Notes: generated by a model not told the origin, from the sequence alone. 6,323 bases of DNA from Bacteroidales bacterium (GCA_017617475.1 JAFZWC010000068.1:1-6323); one strand, 5' to 3'; counted from the stretch's first letter, positions 1-6,323 are shown. Translations and numbers: made by a program.

Positions 1-1055
1 AATCAGTATCCCCGGCCGGCAGCCACAAGCTGAATTCCGCCATTGCCCAGGCCTACTACGCCAAGGAGCAGGGAGTCACCAACCTGACCACCGAGACAGG
101 CGCAGGCCAGTGGGGAGGCGCCCTCAGCTATGCCACCAAGAAGTTCGGTATCGACTGCGCCGTCTATATGGTCAAGGTCAGCTATGAGCAGAAGCCCTAC
201 CGCCGCAGCATAATGCAGGCCTTCGGGGCGGCGATAACCCCTTCTCCGTCCATGTCCACCCGTGCCGGCAAGGACATCCTTACCAAGAATCCCAACGACC
301 GCGGCTCCCTCGGCTGCGCCATCTCGGAGGCCATCGAGCTTGCCGTCACCACCCCCAACTGCAAATATGCGCTGGGCTCCGTGCTGAACCACGTCTGCCT
401 GCACCAGACTGTCATCGGCCTGGAAGCGGAGAAGCAGATGGCCCTCACCGGTGAATACCCGGACATCGTGATCGCCTGCTTCGGCGGCGGCTCCAACTTC
501 TGCGGTATCGCCCTCCCGTTCATGCGCCACAACATCCAGGAAGGCAAGAAGACCCGCTTTATTGCGGCCGAGCCTTACTCCTGCCCCAAGCTCACCAGAG
601 GTAAGTTCGAATACGACTTCGGTGACGAGTCCGGCATGACCCCGCTCCTCCCGATGTTCACCCTGGGCCACACCTTCAAGCCCGCCGCTATCCACGCCGG
701 AGGTCTGCGTTACCATGGCGCCGGCGTTATCCTGAGCCAGCTCATGAAGGACGGCTACATGGAGGCCGTGGATATTGAGCAGAAGGATTCCTTCGCCGCC
801 GGCGTGCTGTTTGCCCGCACCGAGGGCATCATCCCCGCCCCGGAAAGCTGCCACGCCATTGCCGCCACCATCAACGAGGCCCTCAAGTGCAAGGAAACCG
901 GCGAGCAGAAGACCATCCTGTTCAACCTCTCCGGCCACGGCTTCGTGGACATGAGCGCCTACGACCAGTACTTCTCCGGCGAAATGCAGAACTACCACGT
1001 GTCCGAAGAAGACCTGGCCAAGTTCATCAAGAGCGCCGATGCGCTGAACCAGTAA
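1..1055 (+). CDS. trpB: TrpB-like protein, tryptophan synthase beta chain (TrpB2 type), 5'-partial
   Basis: PLP-dependent tryptophan synthase beta subunit family, which condenses indole with L-serine to give L-tryptophan in the cytoplasm. The reading frame is open from base 3, so the gene starts before the window; 350 codons are visible and about 80-100 N-terminal residues are missing for a TrpB2. Visible hallmarks, numbered from base 3: SPAGSHK, with the Schiff-base lysine at residue 9 (27-29); TTETGAGQWG, with the catalytic glutamate at residue 31; the VSYEQKPYRRS stretch typical of TrpB2 rather than TrpB1; the phosphate-binding loop GGGSN (483-497); EGIIPAPESCHAI; and a C-terminal SGHGFVDMSAYDQY. 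All key residues look intact. Stop is TAA. No trpA or other trp gene lies beside it in the window, and TrpB2 proteins often occur outside trp operons, so its role may be indole salvage or a stand-alone serine/indole reaction (inference). The ATG at 168 is internal to the conserved fold and is not the true start. Confidence 0.95.
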   Translation, partial: SVSPAGSHKLNSAIAQAYYAKEQGVTNLTTETGAGQWGGALSYATKKFGIDCAVYMVKVSYEQKPYRRSIMQAFGAAITPSPSMSTRAGKDILTKNPNDRGSLGCAISEAIELAVTTPNCKYALGSVLNHVCLHQTVIGLEAEKQMALTGEYPDIVIACFGGGSNFCGIALPFMRHNIQEGKKTRFIAAEPYSCPKLTRGKFEYDFGDESGMTPLLPMFTLGHTFKPAAIHAGGLRYHGAGVILSQLMKDGYMEAVDIEQKDSFAAGVLFARTEGIIPAPESCHAIAATINEALKCKETGEQKTILFNLSGHGFVDMSAYDQYFSGEMQNYHVSEEDLAKFIKSADALNQ

Positions 1056-1059
1056 TCGG

Positions 1060-1701
1060 TCAGTCCACCATTACCAGTACGGCGGAGGGATGGTTGAAAT
1101 GAAGGGATACGATGGGGGCCGAAGTGCGGTTGAGGGTGGCTTTCCACCAGGCATCGAACACCACCTGGTTCAGAGGCCATTCCAGGCCTTCGGAGGTGAT
1201 TTTCAGAGAATTATCGGCACTGAATAAGGATATGCGGCGGCCTTCCCCCAAATGGAGGTCGCCGCTGTCTGTAACCACGAAGGCGGTGCCGAAATCCGAC
1301 ACCATGGAGAGTTTGCGGTCGCTCAGGTCGAACTGCCGGGGATAGTCCATCAGCAGGCCCAGGTTGCCGATGGTGTGGTCTTCCCTGAGGCCGGTAGCTC
1401 CCAGAAAGACTATCTCGGAAACTTCCGGATGGTTCTGCAGCACCCAGCGCAGGGCCTTGGTCTGGTCGTTGTCGTCCTGTTCGGCAACGGGGAAGAGGAT
1501 GTGGGAGTAGCGGCTCCTCAGTTCCTCCGGAAGCGAATCCAGGTCACCGACCACGGCTAGAGGCATACGTTCGGGAGCGTGCTCCAGAAACTTCACCAGT
1601 GCACCGTCACAGCACACCACGCCTTCGGCCGAATCCAGCAGATATAGAGGATACGGTTCAGAAGGAAATAGGCCATTACAAAGAATTACGATACTATTCA
1701 T
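1060..1701 (-). CDS. thiamine diphosphokinase (thiamine pyrophosphokinase)
   Basis: Transfers pyrophosphate from ATP to thiamine, giving thiamine diphosphate and AMP; a cytosolic salvage enzyme that usually works as a dimer. The protein is 213 residues, normal for bacterial TPKs. N-terminal catalytic domain: CDGA (31-34), GDLDS (52-56), the acidic QDDNDQTKAL (75-84) that binds Mg-ATP, and GATGLREDHTIGNL (101-114), the family signature. C-terminal beta-sandwich, which helps bind thiamine: SEGLEWPL (170-177) and NRTS (191-194), matching the usual G-(L/I)-x-(W/Y)-x-L and S/T-S elements. The ATG at 1699-1701 has no Shine-Dalgarno sequence and is preceded, 2 bp away, by a dispersed repeat unit. 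Stop is TGA, 4 bp from the trpB stop on the other strand. No thiamine transporter gene or TPP riboswitch is seen nearby, although such genes often accompany TPK in Bacteroidales. It may be the last gene of an alaS-led transcript (inference). Confidence 0.93.
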   Translation of the reverse strand: MNSIVILCNGLFPSEPYPLYLLDSAEGVVCCDGALVKFLEHAPERMPLAVVGDLDSLPEELRSRYSHILFPVAEQDDNDQTKALRWVLQNHPEVSEIVFLGATGLREDHTIGNLGLLMDYPRQFDLSDRKLSMVSDFGTAFVVTDSGDLHLGEGRRISLFSADNSLKITSEGLEWPLNQVVFDAWWKATLNRTSAPIVSLHFNHPSAVLVMVD

Positions 1702-1703
1702 AG

Positions 1704-1751
1704 AGATTCTTCGCTTCGCTCAGAATGACAAAAGGCTCGCTTGGGATGACA
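1704..1751 (-). repeat. dispersed repeat unit, copy A, before the thiamine kinase start
   Basis: Bases 1704-1730 match 4280-4306 at 26 of 27 positions (single difference at 1716). On the mRNA strand the unit reads from TGTCATTCTGAGCGAAG to GAAGAATCT and ends 2 bp before the ATG of the thiamine kinase. A second, degenerate piece follows at 1734-1751 (GGCTCGCTTGGGATGACA), a partial direct repeat of the CGCTCAGAATGACA end. The rest of the 59-bp gap (1702-1760) holds nothing else recognisable. The unit resembles the short REP-like intergenic repeats common in some Bacteroidota and other phyla; this assignment rests on memory. Confidence 0.8.
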
Positions 1752-1760
1752 AGAGAGCCG

Positions 1761-2849
1761 CTAGTCTTCCTCTTTAGGTTTGGCCTTCTCCATTTCGGCC
1801 TTGGAAGTGCCCTGGGTGGTGGTGTAGGCCGTGGGATTGCGGAAGCCCAGCAGGAAGGACTTGACGTCCATGCGCTTTTTGCCGGCCAGCTGCAGGTCTG
1901 TGATGGCTATGGCGCCGTCCTGAGTGGCGATGGCCAGGTACGTCTTGCCGTCGCTGAGCACCGTGCCGGGAGCGGCGTGCAGATCCGTCCGCATTTCGCC
2001 GAAGTAGATCTTCAGCTGAACAGGTTGCATACCGGAAGGTGATGCACTTCCCGTAGCATCGGCCCCATTATTAGCGGAGGGAAGTGCATTACCTTCCGAA
2101 AGGGCCATGGGCACAAGTTCCGTAAAAGCACACGGGAACGGGGACAGGCCGCGGATAAGGTTGTAGATGTGGCGGGTGGTGTCGTTCCAGTCGATGTGCT
2201 GGAGCTCGCGGGTAAGCTTGGGGGCGGGCTTCAGGAGCTCGGAACCCTGGATGAAGCTGCGCTGCACGCGCAATTCCACGTTCTTCTGGATAAGGCCTTC
2301 CACGGTTTCCACCACCAGCGTGGAGCCCAGTTCCATGAGCTTGTCGTGGAGGTCTCCGGCCGTGTCGGTGGGTTCTATGTGGCACTCGGAACGGAGGATA
2401 ATGCCGCCCGTGTCAATCTTGTGGTCAATCATGAAGGTGGTGACGCCGGAGATGTTCTCCCCGTTGATCACCGCCCAGTTGATGGGGGCGGCGCCACGGT
2501 ACTGCGGCAGCAGGGCGGCGTGAAGGTTGAAGGTGCCCAGCTTGGGCATGCTCCAGACCACCTCCGGCAGCATGCGGAAGCCCACTACCACAAACAGATC
2601 GGCCTTCCAGGCGGCGAGGGACTTGAGGAAATCCTCGTCCTTGAGTTTTTCCGGCTGGAGCAGGGGCAGGCCCTTCTCCACGGCGTATTTCTTGACGGCG
2701 CTCTCGTTCATCTTGAGACCCCGGCCGCTGGGTTTGTCGGGCACGGTGACCACGCCCACCACCTTATATCCGGCCTTCAGCAGGGCATCCAGCGGGCCCA
2801 CCGAGAACTCCGGGGTACCCATATATACAATGCGGGTTTTTCTGAACAT
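1761..2849 (-). other. fmt: domain: methionyl-tRNA formyltransferase half of the fusion
   Basis: Residues 476-837 (362 residues, against about 310-325 for ordinary Fmt). The N-terminal Rossmann part opens with RIVYMGTPEF (481-490). The catalytic triad is intact by alignment of motifs: Asn583 (2526-2528), His585 (2520-2522) and Asp621 (2412-2414), in NLHAALLPQYRGAAPINWA and DHKIDTGGII. The usual HxSLLP serine is Ala587 here. The C-terminal OB-fold-like tRNA-binding domain is recognisable (PGTVLSDGK, then LQLAGKKRMDVKSFLLG at 795-810). The extra length comes from a low-complexity insert at about 726-748 and a charged tail at about 813-837. Met476 (2847-2849) sits exactly where free-standing Fmt proteins begin. 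The DNA just upstream is AT-rich compared with its surroundings, so separate initiation there is possible. Confidence 0.93.
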
Positions 2850-4274
2850 ACGAATGAATTGGCTCTTGATTTTGCGGAACCAGGATTTGAACAGGTCTAA
2901 ATTGAGCAGGCTGGCGTCCTGGACGGCTTTTACCGTCAGGAAGCCCCCTATGGGAGCCAGGATAAAGGCCGATATGAACTTGCCGATAAAGGCGGTGGTG
3001 GTGCCGTTGTTGGCCAGGCGCTCACCGGTGATGTCAATGACCCAGTACAGCACGAAGAACAGCAGGGAAACGATGGCCGGTGTGCCCAGGCCGCCCTTTT
3101 TAAGCAGGGCGCCGATGGGGGCTCCGATGAAAAACAGCAGCAGGCAGGCCAGCGCCTGGGCGTACTTCTTCCATATCTCCACGTTGGTGCGGTAGATCAG
3201 GCGGGTATAATCGGCCGATTCCATAATCTGGTTGCGGGCGGTGCTGGCGTATTGGCGGGCGCCTCCGGCGGCGTTGTCATAGGCCCTCTTCTTTTCGGTG
3301 GCATCTTTCCAGGGACCGTCCGGGTGGGGCTTCATCACTGAAGAACGTTCGCGCCAGTTGGTATCCAGCTGTTTCCGGTAATCAATCACGCTCTGCCGGA
3401 GGAATTCCTCCACGTGTTTGCGTGTTCCGTTGTTCACCAAGGTCATCAGGGAATCGTGCCCGTTGTGCAGGGCTTTCAGGTTCATGGATCGCACCTGCTC
3501 TCCGTAACGGGCGCTGTCGGACTGCTGGTAGGTGTAATTCTGCAGGGAAATCACCATCTCTTCCCGGGAGAAGGCCACCCTTTGCAGGGCCAGGGTGGTG
3601 TCGCGGAATTTGCGCTTGTTGTCTTCCTGGTAACTCACACCGTCGTACAGCGTGAAGGTGAGGTAATCCTTCACCTTGGACATCTTGATGATGCCGCTGT
3701 CGGCCACCGTGATGCGGGTGTTTCCCTTGGTGGCGGTGTGGTCGTACACCTGGATGTTGTACATCATGCCGGTTTCCTTGTCCCGGTCTTCAATGCGCAG
3801 GATGTACCCGTCTATGCCATCGTAGAACGTTCCCGTAGGGATTTTGATCTCGCTCTTGGTGCGGCGGATGTCGTCACGCATGGTGTAGATCTGGTTGATG
3901 GAGTAGGGAACCAGCCTGTCGCCGATGTAAAAAGCGCCGATACTGATGAGCACACTTACCAGCATCATGGGTACAAGCACCCGGGTAAGGGAAATGCCGG
4001 AAGCCTTGATGGCCGTGAGCTCGAACTTCTCGCCCATGTCGCCCAGCGTCATCATGGAGCTCAGGAGCGTGGCCAGCGGAATGGCCAGCGGGAGTACCTG
4101 ACAGCTGCCCCACATGAGGAATTCCAGAATCACCTTGAATTCCAAGCCCTTACCCACCAGCTCGTCAATGTACAGCCACAAAAACTGCATGACCAGTATA
4201 AACACTACAATCCCCAGGACCGCCAAAAACGGCCCTACAAAGGACTTTAGTATAAACTGGTCGAGTTTTTTCAT
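1761..4274 (-). CDS. fmt: fused LptF/LptG-family permease - methionyl-tRNA formyltransferase
   Basis: One unbroken 837-codon frame that joins two proteins normally made separately. Residues 1 to about 470 are a LptF/LptG (YjgP/YjgQ) permease, the inner-membrane part of the LptBFG transporter that extracts lipopolysaccharide and feeds it to the periplasmic bridge. Residues about 476-837 are a full methionyl-tRNA formyltransferase, which formylates initiator Met-tRNA from 10-formyl-THF. The join (about 455-480) is a short basic stretch ending IRMFRKTRIVYMGTPEF, with no stop codon between. LptF/G C-termini are cytoplasmic, so the topology would leave the Fmt domain in the cytosol (inference). 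ATG at 4272-4274, Met-Lys-Lys-Leu, followed by the first membrane helix; no Shine-Dalgarno sequence. Stop is TAG. It lies 80 bp after alaS and 59 bp before the thiamine kinase. Alternatives are a sequencing error that removed a stop, or independent initiation of Fmt at Met476; see the domain entries. Confidence 0.9.
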   Translation of the reverse strand: MKKLDQFILKSFVGPFLAVLGIVVFILVMQFLWLYIDELVGKGLEFKVILEFLMWGSCQVLPLAIPLATLLSSMMTLGDMGEKFELTAIKASGISLTRVLVPMMLVSVLISIGAFYIGDRLVPYSINQIYTMRDDIRRTKSEIKIPTGTFYDGIDGYILRIEDRDKETGMMYNIQVYDHTATKGNTRITVADSGIIKMSKVKDYLTFTLYDGVSYQEDNKRKFRDTTLALQRVAFSREEMVISLQNYTYQQSDSARYGEQVRSMNLKALHNGHDSLMTLVNNGTRKHVEEFLRQSVIDYRKQLDTNWRERSSVMKPHPDGPWKDATEKKRAYDNAAGGARQYASTARNQIMESADYTRLIYRTNVEIWKKYAQALACLLLFFIGAPIGALLKKGGLGTPAIVSLLFFVLYWVIDITGERLANNGTTTAFIGKFISAFILAPIGGFLTVKAVQDASLLNLDLFKSWFRKIKSQFIRMFRKTRIVYMGTPEFSVGPLDALLKAGYKVVGVVTVPDKPSGRGLKMNESAVKKYAVEKGLPLLQPEKLKDEDFLKSLAAWKADLFVVVGFRMLPEVVWSMPKLGTFNLHAALLPQYRGAAPINWAVINGENISGVTTFMIDHKIDTGGIILRSECHIEPTDTAGDLHDKLMELGSTLVVETVEGLIQKNVELRVQRSFIQGSELLKPAPKLTRELQHIDWNDTTRHIYNLIRGLSPFPCAFTELVPMALSEGNALPSANNGADATGSASPSGMQPVQLKIYFGEMRTDLHAAPGTVLSDGKTYLAIATQDGAIAITDLQLAGKKRMDVKSFLLGFRNPTAYTTTQGTSKAEMEKAKPKEED
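2033..2098. repeat. in-frame inverted repeat inside fmt
   Basis: Arm 1 (2033-2052, CGGAAGGTGATGCACTTCCC) and arm 2 (2079-2098, GGGAAGTGCATTACCTTCCG) are reverse complements at 19 of 20 positions, with a 26-nt loop (2053-2078). The only mismatch pairs 2041 with 2090. It encodes residues 726-748 of the fusion protein, a Ser/Ala/Gly/Asn-rich stretch lying between the conserved GLSPFPCAFTEL and LKIYFGE blocks of the Fmt C-terminal domain, where other Fmt proteins have only a short loop. The sequence is unrelated to the two intergenic repeats. Confidence 0.88.
2865..4274 (-). other. domain: LptF/LptG-family permease half of the fusion
   Basis: Residues 1 to about 470. Six hydrophobic segments are visible: about 12-36, 57-76 and 97-117 in the N-terminal half, and 371-391, 399-415 and 428-449 in the C-terminal half. 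This is the 3+3 arrangement of LptF/LptG. The family signature after helix 2 is present: LGDMGEKFELTAIKASGISL (77-96). Residues 118-360 form the periplasmic part: a beta-rich jellyroll-like region (about 140-245), then a hydrophilic, charged and probably helical stretch (about 250-360) that E. coli LptF/G lack. I cannot tell LptF from LptG; Bacteroidota often carry several paralogues. The ATPase partner LptB is not in the window. Confidence 0.87.
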
Positions 4275-4279
4275 AATAC

Positions 4280-4351
4280 AGATTCTTCGCTGCGCTCAGA
4301 ATGACAATTGACAACCGTTTGTCATCCTGAGGCTGTCAGGCCGAAGGATCT
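4280..4351. repeat. dispersed repeat, copy B: head-to-head pair forming an imperfect hairpin
   Basis: The left arm is 4280-4306 and the right arm 4320-4351, an inverted and slightly diverged copy of the same unit. The outer stem pairs 9 of 10 (AGATTCTTCG with CGAAGGATCT) and the inner stem 11 of 12 (CTCAGAATGACA with TGTCATCCTGAG). An internal bulge (CTGCG against GCTGTCAGGC) and a 13-nt loop (4307-4319) separate them. It fills nearly all of the 80-bp gap between the alaS stop and the permease-fmt start. No U-run follows on the minus strand, so it does not look like a classical intrinsic terminator. It could still stabilise the alaS mRNA 3' end or attenuate transcription (inference). Confidence 0.83.
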
Positions 4352-4354
4352 CCG

Positions 4355-6323
4355 TTAAGCAGTTGCTATTTCCACGAGTTTGTTCAAGGCATCGGAGAGG
4401 CCTTCGACGTTGCGGCCGCCGGCTGTGGCCAGGCCGGGCTGTCCGCCGCCGCCGCCCTGGATGAACTTGGCGGCCTCGCGGATGTCCTTACCGGCATTCT
4501 TGCCCTTGGCCACCAGGTCGTTGGAGTACAGGAGCACCAGGTTGGGCTTGTCGTCCCATGCATAGGCACCGGCCAGCACAAAGTTCTGGACTTTCTTCTG
4601 CAAAAGCAGAGCCACGTTGCGCACGATGGCCGGGTCCATGGAACTGTCGAAGCGTACCAGCTTGACGCCGTTCACTTCTTCGGCCCGGGCTTCCAGCTTC
4701 TCTGCCAGGGCGGCGGCCTTTTCGTTGGCCACGGCCTCCAGCTGCTTGCGGGCCTCGGCGCTTTCCTGCACCAGCTTTTCGATGGCGGCAGTGAGGTCCG
4801 GGGCGTTGTTGAACAGGCTCCGGATGCCCTTCATGATATCCTCCTGGTGGTGGATGTTCTCCACGGCACGGGCTCCCGTAACGGCCTCGATGCGGCGTAC
4901 GCCGGCGGCCACGGCACTTTCAGAGACAATCTTGAACAGGCCTATGGTGCCGGTATAGGGAGTGTGCGTGCCGCCGCAAAGCTCAACGGAGTCGCCGAAG
5001 CGTACCACGCGCACCACGTCGCCGTACTTTTCGCCGAACAGGGCCATGGCGCCCATCTTGCGGGCTTCTTCCATGGTGGCGTCACGCTTTTCGCACAGCG
5101 GGAAGTTGGAGCGGATGAGCTCGTTCACACGGGTTTCCACAAAACGCAGCTCTTCGTCGGTCATCTTCTGGAAGTGGGAGAAGTCAAAGCGGAAGTAGTC
5201 CGGTCCCACGAAGGAACCCTTCTGCTCCACGTGCGTACCCAGCACCACGCGCAGGGCCTGGTGCAGCAGGTGGGTGCAGGTATGGTTGTTCTGGATGTGG
5301 CGGCGCCGGCTGTTGTCCACCACCAGGGTGAATTCCTGAGTACTGGTGGAAGGCAGCCTTTCTGCCAGATGGATGGTAAGGTTATTTTCCTTGACCGTGT
5401 TCAGAATCTGGATGCGCTCGCCGTTTTCACCTTGAATATAGCCGGTGTCGCCCACCTGACCGCCCATTTCGGCGTAGAAGGGAGTGCGGTCAAATACCAG
5501 CTGGAAATATTCCTTGTTCTTCTGCTTTACGGTGCGCTGCTTCAGGAGGTGGGCTCCTTCCACGTGCAGGGTGTCATAGCCTTCAAAGACAACATCGGCC
5601 TCTCCGAAGATCATCCAGTCGCCGAATTCGTTGGCGGTGGCGTTGCGGGCGCGCTCCTTTTGCTTCTGGAGTTCTACGCTAAAGCCTTCCAGGTCCACGG
5701 TGTAACCTTTTTCCGCAGCGATAAGCTGGGTGAGGTCGATGGGGAAGCCGTAGGTGTCGTACAGCTCGAAGGCGTCGGGGCCGGCCACCACCTTGGTGGC
5801 GGCGTTGCGGGCCATATTGTCTTCCAGCATCCGGATACCGCGGTCCAGGGTGCGCAGGAAGGCATTTTCCTCTTCCTTGATGACGTTGGTGATGAGCTTC
5901 TGCTGGGCCGGGAGCTCCGGATAGGCCTCGCCCATATCGGCCACCAGCTGGGGGATGAGGCGGCAGAGGAAGGGCTCGGTGAAGCCCAGGAAGGTGTAGC
6001 CGTAGCGCACGGCACGGCGAAGGATGCGGCGGATCACATAGCCGGCCTTCACGTTGGAGGGCAGCTGGCCGTCGGCGATGGAGAAGGCGATGGCGCGCAA
6101 GTGGTCGGCAATCACGCGCATGGCCACCTCTACGTTGCCGCCTTCGGCGTATTGGTGTCCGGAGAGGGCTTCCACCTGGCCGATGAGGCCGGAGAAGACG
6201 TCCGTTTCGTAGTTGCTCTTCTTGTTCTGGAGAATCATGCACAGGCGCTCGAAGCCCATGCCGGTGTCTATGTTCTTGGCGGGGAGGGACTCCAGGTGAC
6301 CGTCGGCCTTGCGCTCGTACTGC
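4355..6323 (-). CDS. alaS: alanyl-tRNA synthetase, 5'-partial
   Basis: Charges tRNA-Ala with alanine and hydrolyses mischarged Ser/Gly-tRNA-Ala; cytosolic. The frame runs off the window at 6322 and 655 codons are visible, so about 215-220 N-terminal residues (the first part of the class II catalytic core) are missing. The visible part opens with LPAKNIDTGMGFERL, the class II motif 3 region. Numbering from the Met at 6257-6259: tRNA-recognition helical domain up to about 215; beta-barrel and editing domain with FDRTPFYAEMGGQVGD (256-271); zinc/editing motif HTCTH with His326 (5282-5284) and His330 (5270-5272); CGGTH with Cys428 (4976-4978) and His432 (4964-4966). A coiled-coil linker (about 490-530) and the C-Ala/DHHA1 domain follow, with the glycine-rich QGGGGGQPGLATAGG (601-615). 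Editing residues are all present. Stop is TAA, 3 bp from the end of the intergenic hairpin. The Met at 6259 is internal, not the start. Probably the first of the three minus-strand genes seen here. Confidence 0.98.
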   Translation of the reverse strand, partial: QYERKADGHLESLPAKNIDTGMGFERLCMILQNKKSNYETDVFSGLIGQVEALSGHQYAEGGNVEVAMRVIADHLRAIAFSIADGQLPSNVKAGYVIRRILRRAVRYGYTFLGFTEPFLCRLIPQLVADMGEAYPELPAQQKLITNVIKEEENAFLRTLDRGIRMLEDNMARNAATKVVAGPDAFELYDTYGFPIDLTQLIAAEKGYTVDLEGFSVELQKQKERARNATANEFGDWMIFGEADVVFEGYDTLHVEGAHLLKQRTVKQKNKEYFQLVFDRTPFYAEMGGQVGDTGYIQGENGERIQILNTVKENNLTIHLAERLPSTSTQEFTLVVDNSRRRHIQNNHTCTHLLHQALRVVLGTHVEQKGSFVGPDYFRFDFSHFQKMTDEELRFVETRVNELIRSNFPLCEKRDATMEEARKMGAMALFGEKYGDVVRVVRFGDSVELCGGTHTPYTGTIGLFKIVSESAVAAGVRRIEAVTGARAVENIHHQEDIMKGIRSLFNNAPDLTAAIEKLVQESAEARKQLEAVANEKAAALAEKLEARAEEVNGVKLVRFDSSMDPAIVRNVALLLQKKVQNFVLAGAYAWDDKPNLVLLYSNDLVAKGKNAGKDIREAAKFIQGGGGGQPGLATAGGRNVEGLSDALNKLVEIATA

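Noticed and set aside
3..998. 331-codon open frame on the minus strand opposite trpB
   Set aside because: It is antisense to an intact, motif-rich TrpB reading. Its translation is Gly/Ala/Val/Leu-rich with no recognisable domain, as expected of a GC-rich shadow frame.
1702..1760. TPP riboswitch controlling the thiamine kinase
   Set aside because: The gap is only 59 bp, too short for the aptamer, and the CUGAGA and GCGNAGGGA-type conserved elements are absent in the right arrangement.
2169..2900. 243-codon open frame on the plus strand opposite fmt
   Set aside because: It is antisense to the conserved Fmt catalytic core and has no recognisable domain.
3414..4250. 278-codon open frame on the plus strand opposite the permease
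   Set aside because: The translation is rich in His, Val and Gly with no family motif, and it mirrors the codons of the permease, so it is a shadow.
4280..4351. Rho-independent terminator for alaS
   Set aside because: The stem is long and interrupted and no U-run follows it on the minus strand; the sequence is better explained as paired dispersed repeats.
4275..4354. Bacteroidota promoter before the permease-fmt gene
   Set aside because: I found no TAnnTTTG -7 element with a -33 TTG partner at proper spacing; the gap is taken up by the repeat pair.

Overview
The window is compact bacterial chromosome, GC-rich by eye, with four protein-coding genes and almost no spare DNA. Several things point to the Bacteroidota (most likely Bacteroidales): the AlaRS and Fmt motif variants, the absence of Shine-Dalgarno motifs before the start codons, and a LptF/LptG-type permease with a long extra periplasmic segment. 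The genus cannot be fixed from this sequence. All three stop codons occur (TAA twice, TGA, TAG), which fits the standard code.

Layout, left to right: a 5'-truncated trpB-like gene on + (1-1055), of the TrpB2 type, runs tail-to-tail into a thiamine diphosphokinase gene on - (1060-1701), with only 4 bp between the stops. Next on - is one uninterrupted 837-codon ORF (1761-4274) that joins a LptF/LptG-family six-helix permease (residues 1 to about 470) to a complete methionyl-tRNA formyltransferase (residues about 476-837). Last on - is alaS (4355 to beyond 6323), which lacks its N-terminal third because the window ends.

The three minus-strand genes could be co-transcribed in the order alaS, lptF/G-fmt, thiamine kinase. 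They are separated by gaps of 80 and 59 bp. Both gaps carry the same interspersed repeat unit of about 27 bp, in the same orientation and only 2-5 nt before the downstream start codon. In the larger gap the unit is paired head-to-head with a diverged copy, which can form a long imperfect hairpin.

Functionally, alaS and fmt both serve translation (tRNA-Ala charging and initiator tRNA formylation). The permease half belongs to lipopolysaccharide export. The other two genes are metabolic: a PLP enzyme of the tryptophan synthase beta family, and TPP formation from thiamine. No pathway links all four. The unusual items are the permease-Fmt fusion, a near-perfect 20-bp inverted repeat that sits in frame inside fmt and encodes a low-complexity insert, and the shared repeat acting as the leader of two genes. 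No tRNA, rRNA, CRISPR, insertion sequence or riboswitch was seen.
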